DNA from: Halopiger aswanensis
Lineage (GTDB): Archaea > Halobacteriota > Halobacteria > Halobacteriales > Natrialbaceae
Length of the DNA stretch: 64,000 nt
Direction: 5' to 3'
Assembly: GCF_003610195.1 (NCBI RefSeq)
Contig: NZ_RAPO01000003.1
Location: 186,001-250,000 of the forward strand
Shown: one piece after another, positions 34,771 to 43,593 of the stretch
How positions within the stretch are numbered: position 1 is the first letter of the stretch
How the letters are laid out: every line of letters starts with the position of its first letter
Translations under genes and position numbers: made by a program
Notes under the pieces: generated by a model
Told to the model about the DNA's origin: nothing
The model's database searches: none
The model's input: the letters and a program-made list of their open reading frames with translations, nothing else

Positions 34771-35592
34771 TTACGTGACCATGAACAGCAGCGTGTTGTG
34801 AATCCCCGGACCGAGGCCGATCGCGGCCAGCAGGCCGAGGATCGTCCGCGCCTGTCGGGGTTCCTCCTCGACGTACTCCTTGAACAGGCCGAGGACGACC
34901 AGCGCGAGGACGACCTTCACGAGGACGAACAGCCAGCCGGCGCCGATGTACTCGGCGGTCGGCAGCGACTCGCCGAGCTCGAGGATGGCCCGGGAGAGCG
35001 GGACCTCCTCGCTGGACCCCAGTACGGCGTAACCGACCGCGGTCGAGACGCCGTCGATCGTTTGCCCGAAGACGACTAAGGCGCCGGTCGCACCCGTCGT
35101 CGCGGCGACGTCCGTAAACCAGAGGCCGAGCGCAACCCACGCGACGGCGGTCACGACGCCGGCGATGACGACGGCGATGACGGGCCAGAACGGATCGAAC
35201 GACCCCGAGTTCCAGCTACTGATAACCGTAAACATCGCGAAGACGACGAAGAAGCCGGTGCCCGCGGTGCCGACGACTCGCTCGATCGTCGGCTGGAGGC
35301 CGCCCGCCTGCAGGAAGATGCCGACGACCCAGACTAGTCCGGCGATGATCGCGGTCACGAGGTAGACGCTCGGCGACGTAAACAGCACCGCGATATTGTC
35401 GGGATAGGCCTCGAGTCGGTAGAGGACGTGCAGCGTCGATCCGAACATCATCCACGGCGCGAACGCGACGACCGTCCGATCGGTGACCGGCGGCTCGAGC
35501 GCCCACAGCAGGGCGAGCGTGCCGCCGAGCACCACGAGCAGCGGAACGAGAAGGTACCACGGCGGGAGGGTAAACCCCTCTGGTAATACCAT
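34771..35592 (-). CDS. DUF63 polytopic membrane protein
   Basis: 273 residues with seven or eight membrane helices, starting at the ATG at 35592 (MVLPEGFTLPPWYLLVPLLVVLGG). Conserved segments FAPWMMFGSTLHVLYRL and ALVVFGQTIDGVSTAVGY, with a buried Asp and Arg, identify DUF63, a family confined mainly to Archaea with no known role. It lies between the PfkB kinase and ribose-1,5-bisphosphate isomerase genes on the same strand, so it could be a transporter or membrane partner for nucleosides or pentoses; that is only inference. Confidence 0.88.
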   Translation of the reverse strand: MVLPEGFTLPPWYLLVPLLVVLGGTLALLWALEPPVTDRTVVAFAPWMMFGSTLHVLYRLEAYPDNIAVLFTSPSVYLVTAIIAGLVWVVGIFLQAGGLQPTIERVVGTAGTGFFVVFAMFTVISSWNSGSFDPFWPVIAVVIAGVVTAVAWVALGLWFTDVAATTGATGALVVFGQTIDGVSTAVGYAVLGSSEEVPLSRAILELGESLPTAEYIGAGWLFVLVKVVLALVVLGLFKEYVEEEPRQARTILGLLAAIGLGPGIHNTLLFMVT

Positions 35593-35680
35593 ACAGGTAG
35601 TGGTACACACCAGCGACTAACACTTTCCGATTACCGACTGTTCGACACGGCGAACGGTAATCGATGTCGACGCGTTCCGG

Positions 35681-36736
35681 TCAGCGGTCCCGGCTTCGGC
35701 CCTGTTCCCAGGGCTCGTCGGTCGTCTCGCCGAACAGCTCGCGCATCAGGGTCACGATGCTCTCGGGCGGGAACTGACCGCGCTCGGTGACGATCGCGTC
35801 GACGTGTCGCGGCGGGGTAACGTCGAAGGCGGGGTTCTCGACGGTGAGCCCGTCGTCCGCGGCGGATTCGGTGCTCGAGTCCACGGCGTCTCCGGCGACC
35901 GACTCGGTGGCGTCGCCGACGATCTCCGCTCGCTCGTCCGCCGGCAGCACCTCGTGCTCGTCGCGCATCTCGATCGCGACGGTGTGGCCCGTCATCGTGT
36001 CGGGGTGGAGTTTGATCGTCTGGGCCGCGACCATCACCGGGACGCCGCGCTCGCGGGCGTTGACCGCCAGGCCGCTGGTACCGATCTTGTTGATGACGCT
36101 GCCGTCGGCGGCGATGCTGTCCGCGCCGACCAGTACGTGGTCCGCGTCGTCCAGATACCGGCGGGCTGCGTTGTCGACGATCAGCGTGACCGGCACGCCG
36201 AGCTCGCGCAGCTGCCGGGCCGTGATGTGGCCCTGCTTTCTGGGCCGGGTTTCCTTGACGATCGCCTCGATGTGTTTGCCGTCCTCGAGGGCGGCCTTGA
36301 TACACGAGAGGGCGTCCGTCGAGTGGCAGTGGGTCATCACGACGTCGCCGTCGCGCAGGCGGTTGGCGCCGATCTCGCCGAGGGTCGCCTGGGCCTGCTC
36401 CAAGTCCTCCCGGAACTCCGCAGCGCGCGCGGTCGTGGCCCGCCGCAGTTCGGCGACGGTCTCGCCCTCCATGCCCCGAAGGACGTACCGCAGGGCGTTC
36501 GGGAGGCTGACCGCGGTCGGACGCGTCTCGTAGAGGGTTCGGGCGGCGGCCCGCAACTGCTCGCGGAAGGCGGCCGGCGTCTCCGCCTCGGAGCGCTCGG
36601 CCTGCGTGGCCAGCGCCTCGGCGGCCGCGTCGGCGATGGTCGCCGCGCCGCGGATCCGCATCTCCGCGATGTCGTCTGCAGTTTCGGCGACGGCCGGGGC
36701 GACGGTGACGTCGGTGTCGGGCTGATCCGAGTCCAT
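35681..36736 (-). CDS. ribose-1,5-bisphosphate isomerase (e2b2-type)
   Basis: 351 residues from the ATG at 36736. It converts ribose-1,5-bisphosphate to ribulose-1,5-bisphosphate. The IF2B-like fold is seen in [18 protein letters not shown]137 in [13 protein letters not shown] and D206 in [11 protein letters not shown] correspond, with the same spacing of 69 residues, to Cys133 and Asp202, which I recall as catalytic in the Thermococcus enzyme. Residues 285-310 form an acidic insert not in hyperthermophile enzymes. In haloarchaea without RuBisCO the product is dephosphorylated and cleaved by an aldolase. It is divergent from deoC with 71 nt between starts, each with its own TATA-like box. Confidence 0.92.
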   Translation of the reverse strand: MDSDQPDTDVTVAPAVAETADDIAEMRIRGAATIADAAAEALATQAERSEAETPAAFREQLRAAARTLYETRPTAVSLPNALRYVLRGMEGETVAELRRATTARAAEFREDLEQAQATLGEIGANRLRDGDVVMTHCHSTDALSCIKAALEDGKHIEAIVKETRPRKQGHITARQLRELGVPVTLIVDNAARRYLDDADHVLVGADSIAADGSVINKIGTSGLAVNARERGVPVMVAAQTIKLHPDTMTGHTVAIEMRDEHEVLPADERAEIVGDATESVAGDAVDSSTESAADDGLTVENPAFDVTPPRHVDAIVTERGQFPPESIVTLMRELFGETTDEPWEQGRSRDR

Positions 36737-36759
36737 ACCCTCGAGTTGCGCCTGCCGAA

Positions 36760-36785
36760 CCAAAAGGGAACGGGCGGGTTTTTGA
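36760..36785. promoter_or_regulatory. divergent TATA boxes between R15P isomerase and deoC
   Basis: CCTTTTGG-type sequence at about 36760-36766 lies 24-30 nt before the isomerase ATG at 36736 (minus strand), and TTTTTGA at 36779-36785 lies 23-29 nt before the deoC ATG at 36808 (plus strand). Both point to leaderless transcripts from a shared 71-nt promoter region, so the two genes may be co-regulated. Confidence 0.6.
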
Positions 36786-36807
36786 CGATCCAGCGAGTCG
36801 GTCCGCT

Positions 36808-37461
36808 ATGGAACGGAGCGAACTCGCCCCGCTGATCGATCACACCGTCCTCGGCCCGGAGACGACGACCGCCGACGTCCGGACGGTGCTCGACGAGGCC
36901 GACGAGTACGGGATGAACGCCTGCATCCCGCCCTACGCCGTCGAGGAGGCAGCCGACTACGCGCCCGACGTCACGCTCGCGACGGTGATCGGCTTTCCCC
37001 AGGGCCAGAACGAACCCGAACTCAAGCGCCGCGAGGGCGTCCGCGCCTGGCAGGCCGGCGCGGACGAACTCGACGTCGTCATCAACGTCGGACGGCTCAA
37101 GGCCGGCGAAGACGACGTCGTCCGCGCCGAACTCGCCGAGATCGTCGCCGCGGTACCGATCCCCGTCAAGGTCATCATCGAGACGGCGCTGCTCTCCGAC
37201 GCGGAGAAACGCCGGGCCTGCGAGGCCGCCGTCGCGGCCGACGCGGCGATGGTCAAGACGTCGACCGGCTTCGCCGACGGCGGCGCCGAACTCGAGGACG
37301 TCGAACTCATGAGCGAGTACCTCCCCGTCAAGGCCAGCGGCGGCGTCGGCAGCTACGAGGAGGCGATGGCCATGCTCGAGGCCAGCGCCGAACGGATCGG
37401 GGCCTCGAGCGGCGTGGAAATTCTCGAGGGCGCACCGGAATCGGCGACCGAGAATCGGTAG
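36808..37461 (+). CDS. deoC: deoxyribose-phosphate aldolase
   Basis: 217 residues. DeoC cleaves 2-deoxyribose-5-phosphate into glyceraldehyde-3-phosphate and acetaldehyde. The Schiff-base Lys K150 is in AMVKTSTGF, a second catalytic Lys K175 in [10 protein letters not shown], and Asp in [11 protein letters not shown]. Residues [17 protein letters not shown] open the TIM barrel as usual. It allows DNA-derived deoxynucleosides to feed central metabolism, complementing the ribonucleoside route of the neighbouring phosphorylase, kinase and isomerase. The bidirectional promoter shared with the isomerase supports this link. Confidence 0.94.
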   Translation: MERSELAPLIDHTVLGPETTTADVRTVLDEADEYGMNACIPPYAVEEAADYAPDVTLATVIGFPQGQNEPELKRREGVRAWQAGADELDVVINVGRLKAGEDDVVRAELAEIVAAVPIPVKVIIETALLSDAEKRRACEAAVAADAAMVKTSTGFADGGAELEDVELMSEYLPVKASGGVGSYEEAMAMLEASAERIGASSGVEILEGAPESATENR

Positions 37462-37570
37462 GGCGGTCGATTCCCGGCCGACTCGATTCGGTTGTCACTC
37501 GGTTCATCAAAACAACTCCGCCGAGTGAAAATGGTGGAGGATTAACCGACTATACGTACGAGAGGGTAGC

Positions 37571-37888
37571 ATGGCCGGGGAGAAGACGACGGACGAGGTA
37601 TTCGACGCACTGGCTGCCGCACAACGACGCCGACTGTTGTTCGCGTTACTGGACGATGCGCCGCAACACGTCACGGAACTGTCCGGCGTTCCGTGGTCGA
37701 TTCCCAAATCCGAAGCGGACACGATCGCCGAGCACCACCGTCATCTTCCGAAACTGGACGAGTCCGGATTCATCGACTGGGACCGGGAGGAACAGGTCAT
37801 CACGAAGGGACCGCGGTTCGACGAGATCGAACCGGTCCTCGAGTGTCTCAACGATCGACGCGACGAACTCCCGATCGAACTGTTGTAA
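37571..37888 (+). CDS. DUF7344-type winged-helix regulator
   Basis: 105 residues. Residues 5-90 form a short winged HTH: VFDALAAAQRRRLLFALLDDAPQHVTEL, then HHRHLPKLDESGFIDWDREEQVI, the DUF7344 pattern of haloarchaeal ArsR-like regulators that read internal signals. Lacking a sensor domain, it may regulate adjoining genes such as deoC just upstream. The ATG at 37571 is preceded by GGATTAACC about 25-32 nt upstream, TATA-like. Confidence 0.85.
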   Translation: MAGEKTTDEVFDALAAAQRRRLLFALLDDAPQHVTELSGVPWSIPKSEADTIAEHHRHLPKLDESGFIDWDREEQVITKGPRFDEIEPVLECLNDRRDELPIELL

Positions 37889-38284
37889 CCGGGTCTCGCG
37901 GGCCGCTATCGTGTGAAAATCGATCGACGAGCGTTACCGCGGGTTCGGAGAGACTCAGTTACTTGCGCCAAAACAGGCGGACGGCGGCTCCTCGCGTTCG
38001 AAACTGCCACTGAAGAGTGGCAGTCGGCGCGTCCGCGTGGTTGGGCAGTACGGACGCACCACCATCACGTAGCGAATGTAGCACCAAGAAGTTTGTGTGA
38101 TTATCTGAGTGAATTAGCTCCCGGACGCGGCGATCGGTGCTGCTGGCGCCGCAGCGATCGAACGCCGCGGGAGTCACCGAAAGCCACACGCCGTGAGCGG
38201 AAGCAGGGGTTCGAAAGACACGAATCCTTTTCCACCCCGACTTCGTATTCCGCCTGTTCGGTTATCCGGACGCGTGGTTGGGCC
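37889..38284 (+). other. intergenic region before the TrmB regulator
   Basis: 396 nt with no recognised gene. An Arg-rich open frame runs through it but shows no family or codon signal. It holds a perfect 8-bp hairpin (38004-38023), and a somewhat AT-rich patch around 38075-38115 that may be a promoter for the next gene. A CGGTTATCC box at 38260-38268 lies 17-25 nt before the TrmB start. Confidence 0.6.
38004..38023. repeat. perfect hairpin CTGCCACT-GAAG-AGTGGCAG
   Basis: Arms of 8 bp with a 4-nt loop, 116 nt downstream of the DUF7344 gene and 261 nt upstream of the TrmB gene. There is no T-run after it, so it may be a processing site or an operator. It resembles other short perfect hairpins at 46399-46448 and 60615-60633. 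Confidence 0.45.
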
Positions 38285-39103
38285 ATGACAAAGGACGATA
38301 CAATAGCAGAAGCGGTTAGTTTACTCCAGGATCTCGGTCTGCAAGAGTACGAAGCACGCTGTTTTATGGCGTTAACGCAGCTCTCTTCGGGAACGGCAAA
38401 GGAGATTCACGAGATTTCCGAGGTGCCGCGGACGCGCGTCTACGACGCCGTCCGCGTGCTCGAGTCGCAGGGGCTGGTCGAAGTACAACACACCAATCCC
38501 CAGCAGTATCGCTCCGTCGGGATCGACGAGGCGACCCGAACCCTCCGGCAGAAGTACGAGGATCGGATCGATACGCTCGAGTCGTACCTCGAGCGCGTCG
38601 AGTACCGGGAGGCGGAATCGAACGAGGACGAGGTGCAGGAGGTGTGGTCGCTAACCGGGCACGAAGCGATCGAGTCGCGGATGCTCGATCTCATCGAGGA
38701 CGCCGATTCCGAAATCGCGCTGCTGGTCGTCGACGAGGACCTCCTCTCGGAGCAGCTCTTTTCCGAACTCGCGGCGGCCGAGGATCGGGACGTCTCGATC
38801 CTGCTCGGCGGGCATACGGCGGCGATCACCGAGCGAATGGGCGATCAGTTCCCCAACACGCAGGTGTTCGAGACGAATCTCAACTGGCTGTACGGCGAGT
38901 CGGCAACCGACGAGATCGCGATCAGTCGAATCCTGCTCGTCGATCAGACCCGACTGCTGATCGGATCCTACTATCCGGACGCGGGCAGCGAGGACGTCGC
39001 GGAACAGGCGATCTTCGCCACCGGACTGGGCAACGGAATCGTCGTCCTGCTTCGGCGGTTGGTATCGTCGGGGCTGGCTTCCATCGACGACCCCGACAAG
39101 TGA
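38285..39103 (+). CDS. TrmB-family transcriptional regulator
   Basis: 272 residues. Residues 10-80 are the TrmB winged helix (AEAVSLLQDLGLQEYEARCFMALTQLSSGTAKEIHEISEVPRTRVYDAVRVLESQGLVEV), followed by a coiled coil (95-120) and a C-terminal domain of about 140 residues with an LLVVDEDLLSEQLFSELAAAEDRDVSILLG core, the effector part of the TrmB fold. Relatives respond to sugars or other metabolites. Nothing near it tells the effector. The ATG at 38285 fits the domain start. Confidence 0.87.
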   Translation: MTKDDTIAEAVSLLQDLGLQEYEARCFMALTQLSSGTAKEIHEISEVPRTRVYDAVRVLESQGLVEVQHTNPQQYRSVGIDEATRTLRQKYEDRIDTLESYLERVEYREAESNEDEVQEVWSLTGHEAIESRMLDLIEDADSEIALLVVDEDLLSEQLFSELAAAEDRDVSILLGGHTAAITERMGDQFPNTQVFETNLNWLYGESATDEIAISRILLVDQTRLLIGSYYPDAGSEDVAEQAIFATGLGNGIVVLLRRLVSSGLASIDDPDK

Positions 39104-39147
39104 TCAATCACGGCGTTGCCGTCAGTACGGACGCGTCGGACTCGCGC

Positions 39148-39396
39148 TCATTCACGGCGGACCGTTAGCTCGTTGCCGTCGATCCTGATGTTGTACCGTT
39201 CGATCCGAAACGAAAGCGCGACTGCAGCGTCGTTGCTCACCAGCGAATCGAGCGCCCCGGGATCGACGTAGTTGTAGAGGACGAACTCGAGATCCATCGG
39301 ATCGACGTTTTCGATGATCGCGATGACGGCGACGATGGCGGCGCTCGGCGTGGTCTGCGCCCAATCGAATCGATGGTGAATACGAACAGGGCTCAC
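39148..39396 (-). CDS. HalOD1 output-domain protein
   Basis: 82 residues. The HalOD1 pattern: APSAAIVAVIAIIENVDPMDLEFVLYNYVDPGALDSLV-like helix, then ALSFRIERYNIRIDGNELTVRRE. The GTG at 39396 is preceded by CTTATG at 39423-39428, about 27 nt upstream, giving a leaderless start. Its promoter lacks the GTCACG dyad found at the two other HalOD1 genes, though GC-poor DNA extends to about 39480. No function is known. Confidence 0.85.
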   Translation of the reverse strand: MSPVRIHHRFDWAQTTPSAAIVAVIAIIENVDPMDLEFVLYNYVDPGALDSLVSNDAAVALSFRIERYNIRIDGNELTVRRE

Positions 39397-39565
39397 AGGA
39401 CGTCCCGATGAGTGGTGCTAGCATAAGGAGTCGTTTATACTTGTTGTGAGTATTTTCGTTACAGTTCTCGTCAGAAACAAGACGGCGCAGTTCTGACCGT
39501 CATCGCCGCACCCGCCGAAGCATCAACAGTTTTCGTCGCGCACCGTGAGGCCGGAAACGAGACCG

Positions 39566-41011
39566 ATGCTCGAGCAGTTGCGAGCACGCCTTGACGCGCT
39601 CGGACGGCGGCTGCGCCGCCTCGAGCGGCGCGAACTCGACGCCGTGTTGCGCTGGATCGAACGGACGGGGAACCTGTTGCACCTCTCGGTGCTCGTCTTC
39701 GTGCCGCTGCTCATCGGGGCCGTCACGTGGCTCTCGAACGCGACGGCGATCGTCTCCTTCCTGCTCTTTCCACCGCTAGCGTCGGGCACGTACACCCTCT
39801 TTGCCGATCCGGAAGGTCGGTACTCGGACCCGTGGACGTTCGTCGGCGGGATGACCGTCGGCGCGTGCTGTGGCTGGGTCGCGATCGCGGTCGTCAGCGG
39901 GTTAGGGCTCCACAGCGGCACCGTCAGCGCCGCCGGCGCGGCCCTGGGAATCTTCTTTACCGGTGCACTCACCTGGGCGCTGGACTTAGAGGAGCCGACG
40001 GCGTTCTCGACCGCCCTGCTCGTGCTCGTGACCGGGAACGCGCAACCGATCTACGTGCTCGGGATCGTCGTCTCGAGTTCGTTCGTCGCGGCGGCCTTCG
40101 TCGTCTGGCGCGATCGGTTCTACGAGCAGCGGGCCCGCTACCTCTACCAGACGACCAGCGGCGACGATCACGTGCTCGTGCCGATGAGCGAGCGGTGTGG
40201 GGCCGCGGGCGTGGATCCGGCGACCGTCGCCCGGTTCGCCGCCGAACTGGCGGGCGCCCACGAGGCGGGAAAGGTCGTGCTCTTCGAGACGGTCTACGAG
40301 GAGCGTGACGGCGGGGAAGCGACCGAATCCGCCGCCGACAACGACGACCTGGACGACTCCGACGAGCGCGCAGCCGATACCGTCGACGCGATCGAACGGC
40401 TCGCGGCCGACCTCGAGTCGCAGTACGACGTCCCTTGCGAGGTCATCGTCGCCAGCGACGACCGCCCCGACCCGTCGGCGCGGCTCGTCCTCCAGACCGC
40501 CAGAGCCCAGAACTGCGATCTCATCGTCACGCCCTACGCGGAAGACGACAGAGGCGGCCTCTCGTCGTTCATCCGCGGGCTGTTCGACAGCGAGATCGAC
40601 GTCATCGCCTTCCGCACGAGCGACGGTCGCACCGAGTGGCGACAGGTGCTGGTGCCGGTCCGCGGGGCCGGCGACACCGCCCGCGCGATGACCGATTTCG
40701 CGCTGCGACTGGCCGGCCGCTACCGCCCAGTCAGCGTCTGTACGTGCATCAAACGCGAATCCCGACGCCGAAAAGCCGAAAACACGCTGGCGAACCTCAT
40801 CGACGCCTTCGACGGCCGCTTCGAGACGCACGTGGTCACCGAACCCGTCGCGCAGTACCTCTCGCGGGTCGACTCGCAGTACGACGTGGTCTTCCTCGGC
40901 TCGAGCACCGACCGGTCGGCCGCCTCGCGGTTCGTCTCGCCGCCGACGTTCGAGAAGGTCAGCGACCTCGACGCCGACGTGGCGATCGTCCACCGGGGTC
41001 GCCACCGCTGA
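39566..41011 (+). CDS. HPP-family membrane protein with two UspA-like domains
   Basis: 481 residues. Residues 35-185 are an HPP membrane domain with four to five helices (GNLLHLSVLVFVPLLIGAVTW, FPPLASGTYTLFADPEG, GGMTVGACCGWVAIAVVSG, PTAFSTALLVLVTGNAQP, VLGIVVSSSFVAAAFVVW). Two soluble UspA-like alpha-beta domains follow at about 200-345 and 355-480. The HPP domain is proposed to be a transporter or anion channel, and UspA domains may bind nucleotide to gate it. The stop codon abuts the convergent K+ channel gene directly. The start at 39566 is chosen since the GTG at 39545 has no better promoter. Confidence 0.82.
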   Translation: MLEQLRARLDALGRRLRRLERRELDAVLRWIERTGNLLHLSVLVFVPLLIGAVTWLSNATAIVSFLLFPPLASGTYTLFADPEGRYSDPWTFVGGMTVGACCGWVAIAVVSGLGLHSGTVSAAGAALGIFFTGALTWALDLEEPTAFSTALLVLVTGNAQPIYVLGIVVSSSFVAAAFVVWRDRFYEQRARYLYQTTSGDDHVLVPMSERCGAAGVDPATVARFAAELAGAHEAGKVVLFETVYEERDGGEATESAADNDDLDDSDERAADTVDAIERLAADLESQYDVPCEVIVASDDRPDPSARLVLQTARAQNCDLIVTPYAEDDRGGLSSFIRGLFDSEIDVIAFRTSDGRTEWRQVLVPVRGAGDTARAMTDFALRLAGRYRPVSVCTCIKRESRRRKAENTLANLIDAFDGRFETHVVTEPVAQYLSRVDSQYDVVFLGSSTDRSAASRFVSPPTFEKVSDLDADVAIVHRGRHR

Positions 41012-42199
41012 CTACTCGTCCTCGAGAATGCGGTCGATCAACTCGGTGTCGTCGCCGCCGAGCGCCGAGCGCACCAGCAGGTGCCCGCCCAGCAGCGACG
41101 GACTGATCACCGTATCCGCGCCGGCGTGCTCGAGTTTCTTCGTGTTCTCCCGGTCCGTCGCCGCGGCGACGATGCGGGTCTCCGGCGCGAGTTGCCGCGC
41201 GGTGAGGATCGCCAGCGCGTCCTGGGCGTCCTCGTTGGTGGCGACGAGGATGCCCGCTGCGCGCTCGATCTTCGCGCGTTCGAGGGGCGCCTCGTCGCTG
41301 GGATCGCCGGCGATGACCGGCACGTCCCGCTCCGAGAGTTCGTCCGCCGCGGTGCGGTCGGTCGTTACGACGACGAACTCCCGATTGTTAGCCGCGAGTT
41401 CGTCGACGATCGGTTCCGTCAGTTCGCCGTAGCCGAGCACGAGGAGGTGGTCCTCGAGCAGCTCGAGTTGTGAGTCGGTCATGCGTCCGAGCGTCTTCGT
41501 GATGCGGGTCTGGATCGCCGGGCCGACCAGCGCCCCGATAGCGATACCGAAGCTGGCCACGCCGAGCACCAGCACGGACATCGTAAACAGCATCGCCTCG
41601 GTCGAGCCCTGGTCGGGCGTGATGTCGCCGTAGCCGACCGTGCTCGAGGTGATCAGCGTAAAGTAGAAGGCGTCGAGGATGGTCGCGACGCCCTCGAAGT
41701 CCTCCCGGAGCGCGTAGGCGCCGATGGTGCCGTAGGCCTGAACGCCCAGCAGCGCGAAGCCGGCGGCGATCTGGGTCGTCGTCAGCGACAGGGAGCCGGT
41801 AAAGCGCCTGCGGCTGAGCAGCAACACGGGGATCGCCACCAGCGAGAGCACGACCAGCGGGAACGAGTACCGGCTCGATTGGAGCAGTCCCTGCGCGGCG
41901 GTCAGCGGCAACAACAGCAGCGTCGCCCACCAGCCCGTACGCAGCCCGCGCCGGAGCGCGAGCGCGCTCCCGAGCATCAAAAAACCGGTCAGCGCACCGG
42001 TGAAGGCGGCGGCGCTTTGAATCGCCTCGGGAACGTACTCCGCGAGCGGTCCGCCGACGGCGTTCGTCTGAATGTTGACGAGGGCCGTCGCGACCGAGAG
42101 CACGGCGACGGACAGCGCGAGGACGATCGCCGCGCGAATCGAGAGGAGCCGCCGCCAGTCCTCGGGCAGACGATCACGTACCGACCCGTCGTCGACCAT
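41012..42199 (-). CDS. K+ channel with C-terminal TrkA-N/RCK domain
   Basis: 395 residues. Six hydrophobic segments in the N-terminal 235 residues, with the potassium selectivity filter TVGYGD at 187-192. A cytoplasmic RCK domain begins near 250 (DHLLVLGYGELTEPIVDEL, the Rossmann glycines, then VVTTDRTAADELSER), which would bind NAD or Ca. Thus a ligand-gated potassium channel, important for a cell that holds molar K+. A TrkA-C module is not in this protein but is supplied by two membrane proteins just downstream on the other strand. It converges exactly with the HPP/UspA gene. Confidence 0.92.
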   Translation of the reverse strand: MVDDGSVRDRLPEDWRRLLSIRAAIVLALSVAVLSVATALVNIQTNAVGGPLAEYVPEAIQSAAAFTGALTGFLMLGSALALRRGLRTGWWATLLLLPLTAAQGLLQSSRYSFPLVVLSLVAIPVLLLSRRRFTGSLSLTTTQIAAGFALLGVQAYGTIGAYALREDFEGVATILDAFYFTLITSSTVGYGDITPDQGSTEAMLFTMSVLVLGVASFGIAIGALVGPAIQTRITKTLGRMTDSQLELLEDHLLVLGYGELTEPIVDELAANNREFVVVTTDRTAADELSERDVPVIAGDPSDEAPLERAKIERAAGILVATNEDAQDALAILTARQLAPETRIVAAATDRENTKKLEHAGADTVISPSLLGGHLLVRSALGGDDTELIDRILEDE

Positions 42200-42327
42200 A
42201 CCAAGCGATGAGCGTCCGCGTTAGTTAAACGTCTCCGTTCGCCGTCTCGAGCGGACGGGATTCGCGAGCGGCGCCGGTCCGAACCGACGTCGGTACTGGT
42301 TTAACCGATCCGGTTCAGATGCCACCA

Positions 42328-43593
42328 ATGGCGCTTCCGGTCGAAATCTTACTCGGCATCTATCTCGGCCTCCTGACCGGTATCGTTCCCGCACTCGCCG
42401 CCGGTTCGCTGGGCTTTCTCGTCCGGTATTTCACCGGCGTGACGCTGCCCGGGTTCGGTGTCGTCGTGCTCTCGCTGTCGATCGCCAGCGTGCAGGGCGG
42501 GCTCATGGGACTGATCGAACCGACGATCGCCCAGTCACCCCGGTTGCTGGTCGCCGTCCTCGTCGTCCTCATGCTCTCGCTGTACGCCCACAGCCAGGGC
42601 GACAAGCTCGGCGCGAACCTCCCGCATCACCTCTCCTTTCGGTCGCTTCGCCAGCGGACGCTGTCGGCCGACGTCGTCGAACTGGTCGGCACCATGGGCC
42701 AGGTCACGATCCGGCCGACCGGCGAGATCCGCGACATGGAGGGCTACCCGCCGCTGTCGCCCGACCTCCGGGCGGCGATCAAGGACGGCTCGTGGAAACT
42801 TCCCGCCGACCTCCCGCTGTCGGAACTCGAGACCCGCCTCGAGGAGCGGCTCCGGACGGATCACGAACTCGGTGACGTCGACGTGACCCTCGACGAAAAG
42901 GCGCGAGCGACGATCGCGGCGGCGCCGCCCTCCGGCGGGCTCTCGCGGCGCGTGCCGGCGGGCCAGCGCGCGATCTCGCTGACGACGCTGGTGCCGACGG
43001 GGCTGGCGCGCGGCGACGAGGTAACCATCCGCGCGGCCGATCGGTCGACGACCGGCACGGTACTCAGCGTTCGCAGCGAGATCGACGACGAGCGAGCCGC
43101 GGCCGCTGCGGCCGCCGAGGCGGCGGACGCGGACGACCCAGCCCTCCCCGACGGCGGCGAACCGAAAAACGAGACGGTCGCGCCCGCGGCACCGAAACCG
43201 AACCGATCGACCGCCGGCGGTCCGGGCCGGGTTACCGTCGCCGTGCCGCGTCGGGACGTGAAACCGCTGCTCGAGGGCGACCGGTCGCGACTGATCGTCC
43301 GCTCGCGCGGCACGAGCCACGAGTTCGAGGCGTTCGCGCTGGTCAAGCGGGCCGGCTACGCGATTCAGCGGCTTACCGTCGACGCGGCGGAACTCGCCGA
43401 GGAGATCCACGCCAACCCCGAAGTGACGATCCTCGCAGCCCGGCGACGGGAGAGCGACACCGACGGCCGGCGCCGCGGCTGGGTGTTCGCGCCCGGCCTC
43501 GAGCGCCGCCTCGAGGTCGGCGACGAGGCGTTCGTCGTTAGCCCGGAGGGAACTATCGATGCGGTGCTCGAAAGCGGAGGTGGCGCGCGATGA
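42328..43593 (+). CDS. membrane protein with TrkA-C domain, paralogue A
   Basis: 421 residues. The first 90 contain three to four membrane helices (ILLGIYLGLLTGIVPALAAGSLGFLVRYF; FGVVVLSLSIASVQGGL; LLVAVLVVLMLSLYAHS), the rest is cytoplasmic. The middle, PTGEIRDMEGYPPLSPDLRAAI and PADLPLSELETRLEERLRTDHELGD, is matched by the same pattern in the next protein. The end resembles the TrkA C-terminal domain (RLIVRSRGTSHEFEAFALV, RLTVDAAELAEEI, DEAFVVSPEG). The ATG at 42328 is preferred over 42319 because GTTTAACC at 42299-42306 lies about 25 nt before it. Divergent from the K+ channel. Confidence 0.85.
   Translation: MALPVEILLGIYLGLLTGIVPALAAGSLGFLVRYFTGVTLPGFGVVVLSLSIASVQGGLMGLIEPTIAQSPRLLVAVLVVLMLSLYAHSQGDKLGANLPHHLSFRSLRQRTLSADVVELVGTMGQVTIRPTGEIRDMEGYPPLSPDLRAAIKDGSWKLPADLPLSELETRLEERLRTDHELGDVDVTLDEKARATIAAAPPSGGLSRRVPAGQRAISLTTLVPTGLARGDEVTIRAADRSTTGTVLSVRSEIDDERAAAAAAAEAADADDPALPDGGEPKNETVAPAAPKPNRSTAGGPGRVTVAVPRRDVKPLLEGDRSRLIVRSRGTSHEFEAFALVKRAGYAIQRLTVDAAELAEEIHANPEVTILAARRRESDTDGRRRGWVFAPGLERRLEVGDEAFVVSPEGTIDAVLESGGGAR

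Noticed and set aside
37913-38284. N-terminal extension of the TrmB regulator to 37913
   Set aside because: Arg- and His-rich, unlike TrmB proteins, and it spans a perfect hairpin; the ATG at 38285 matches the family start.
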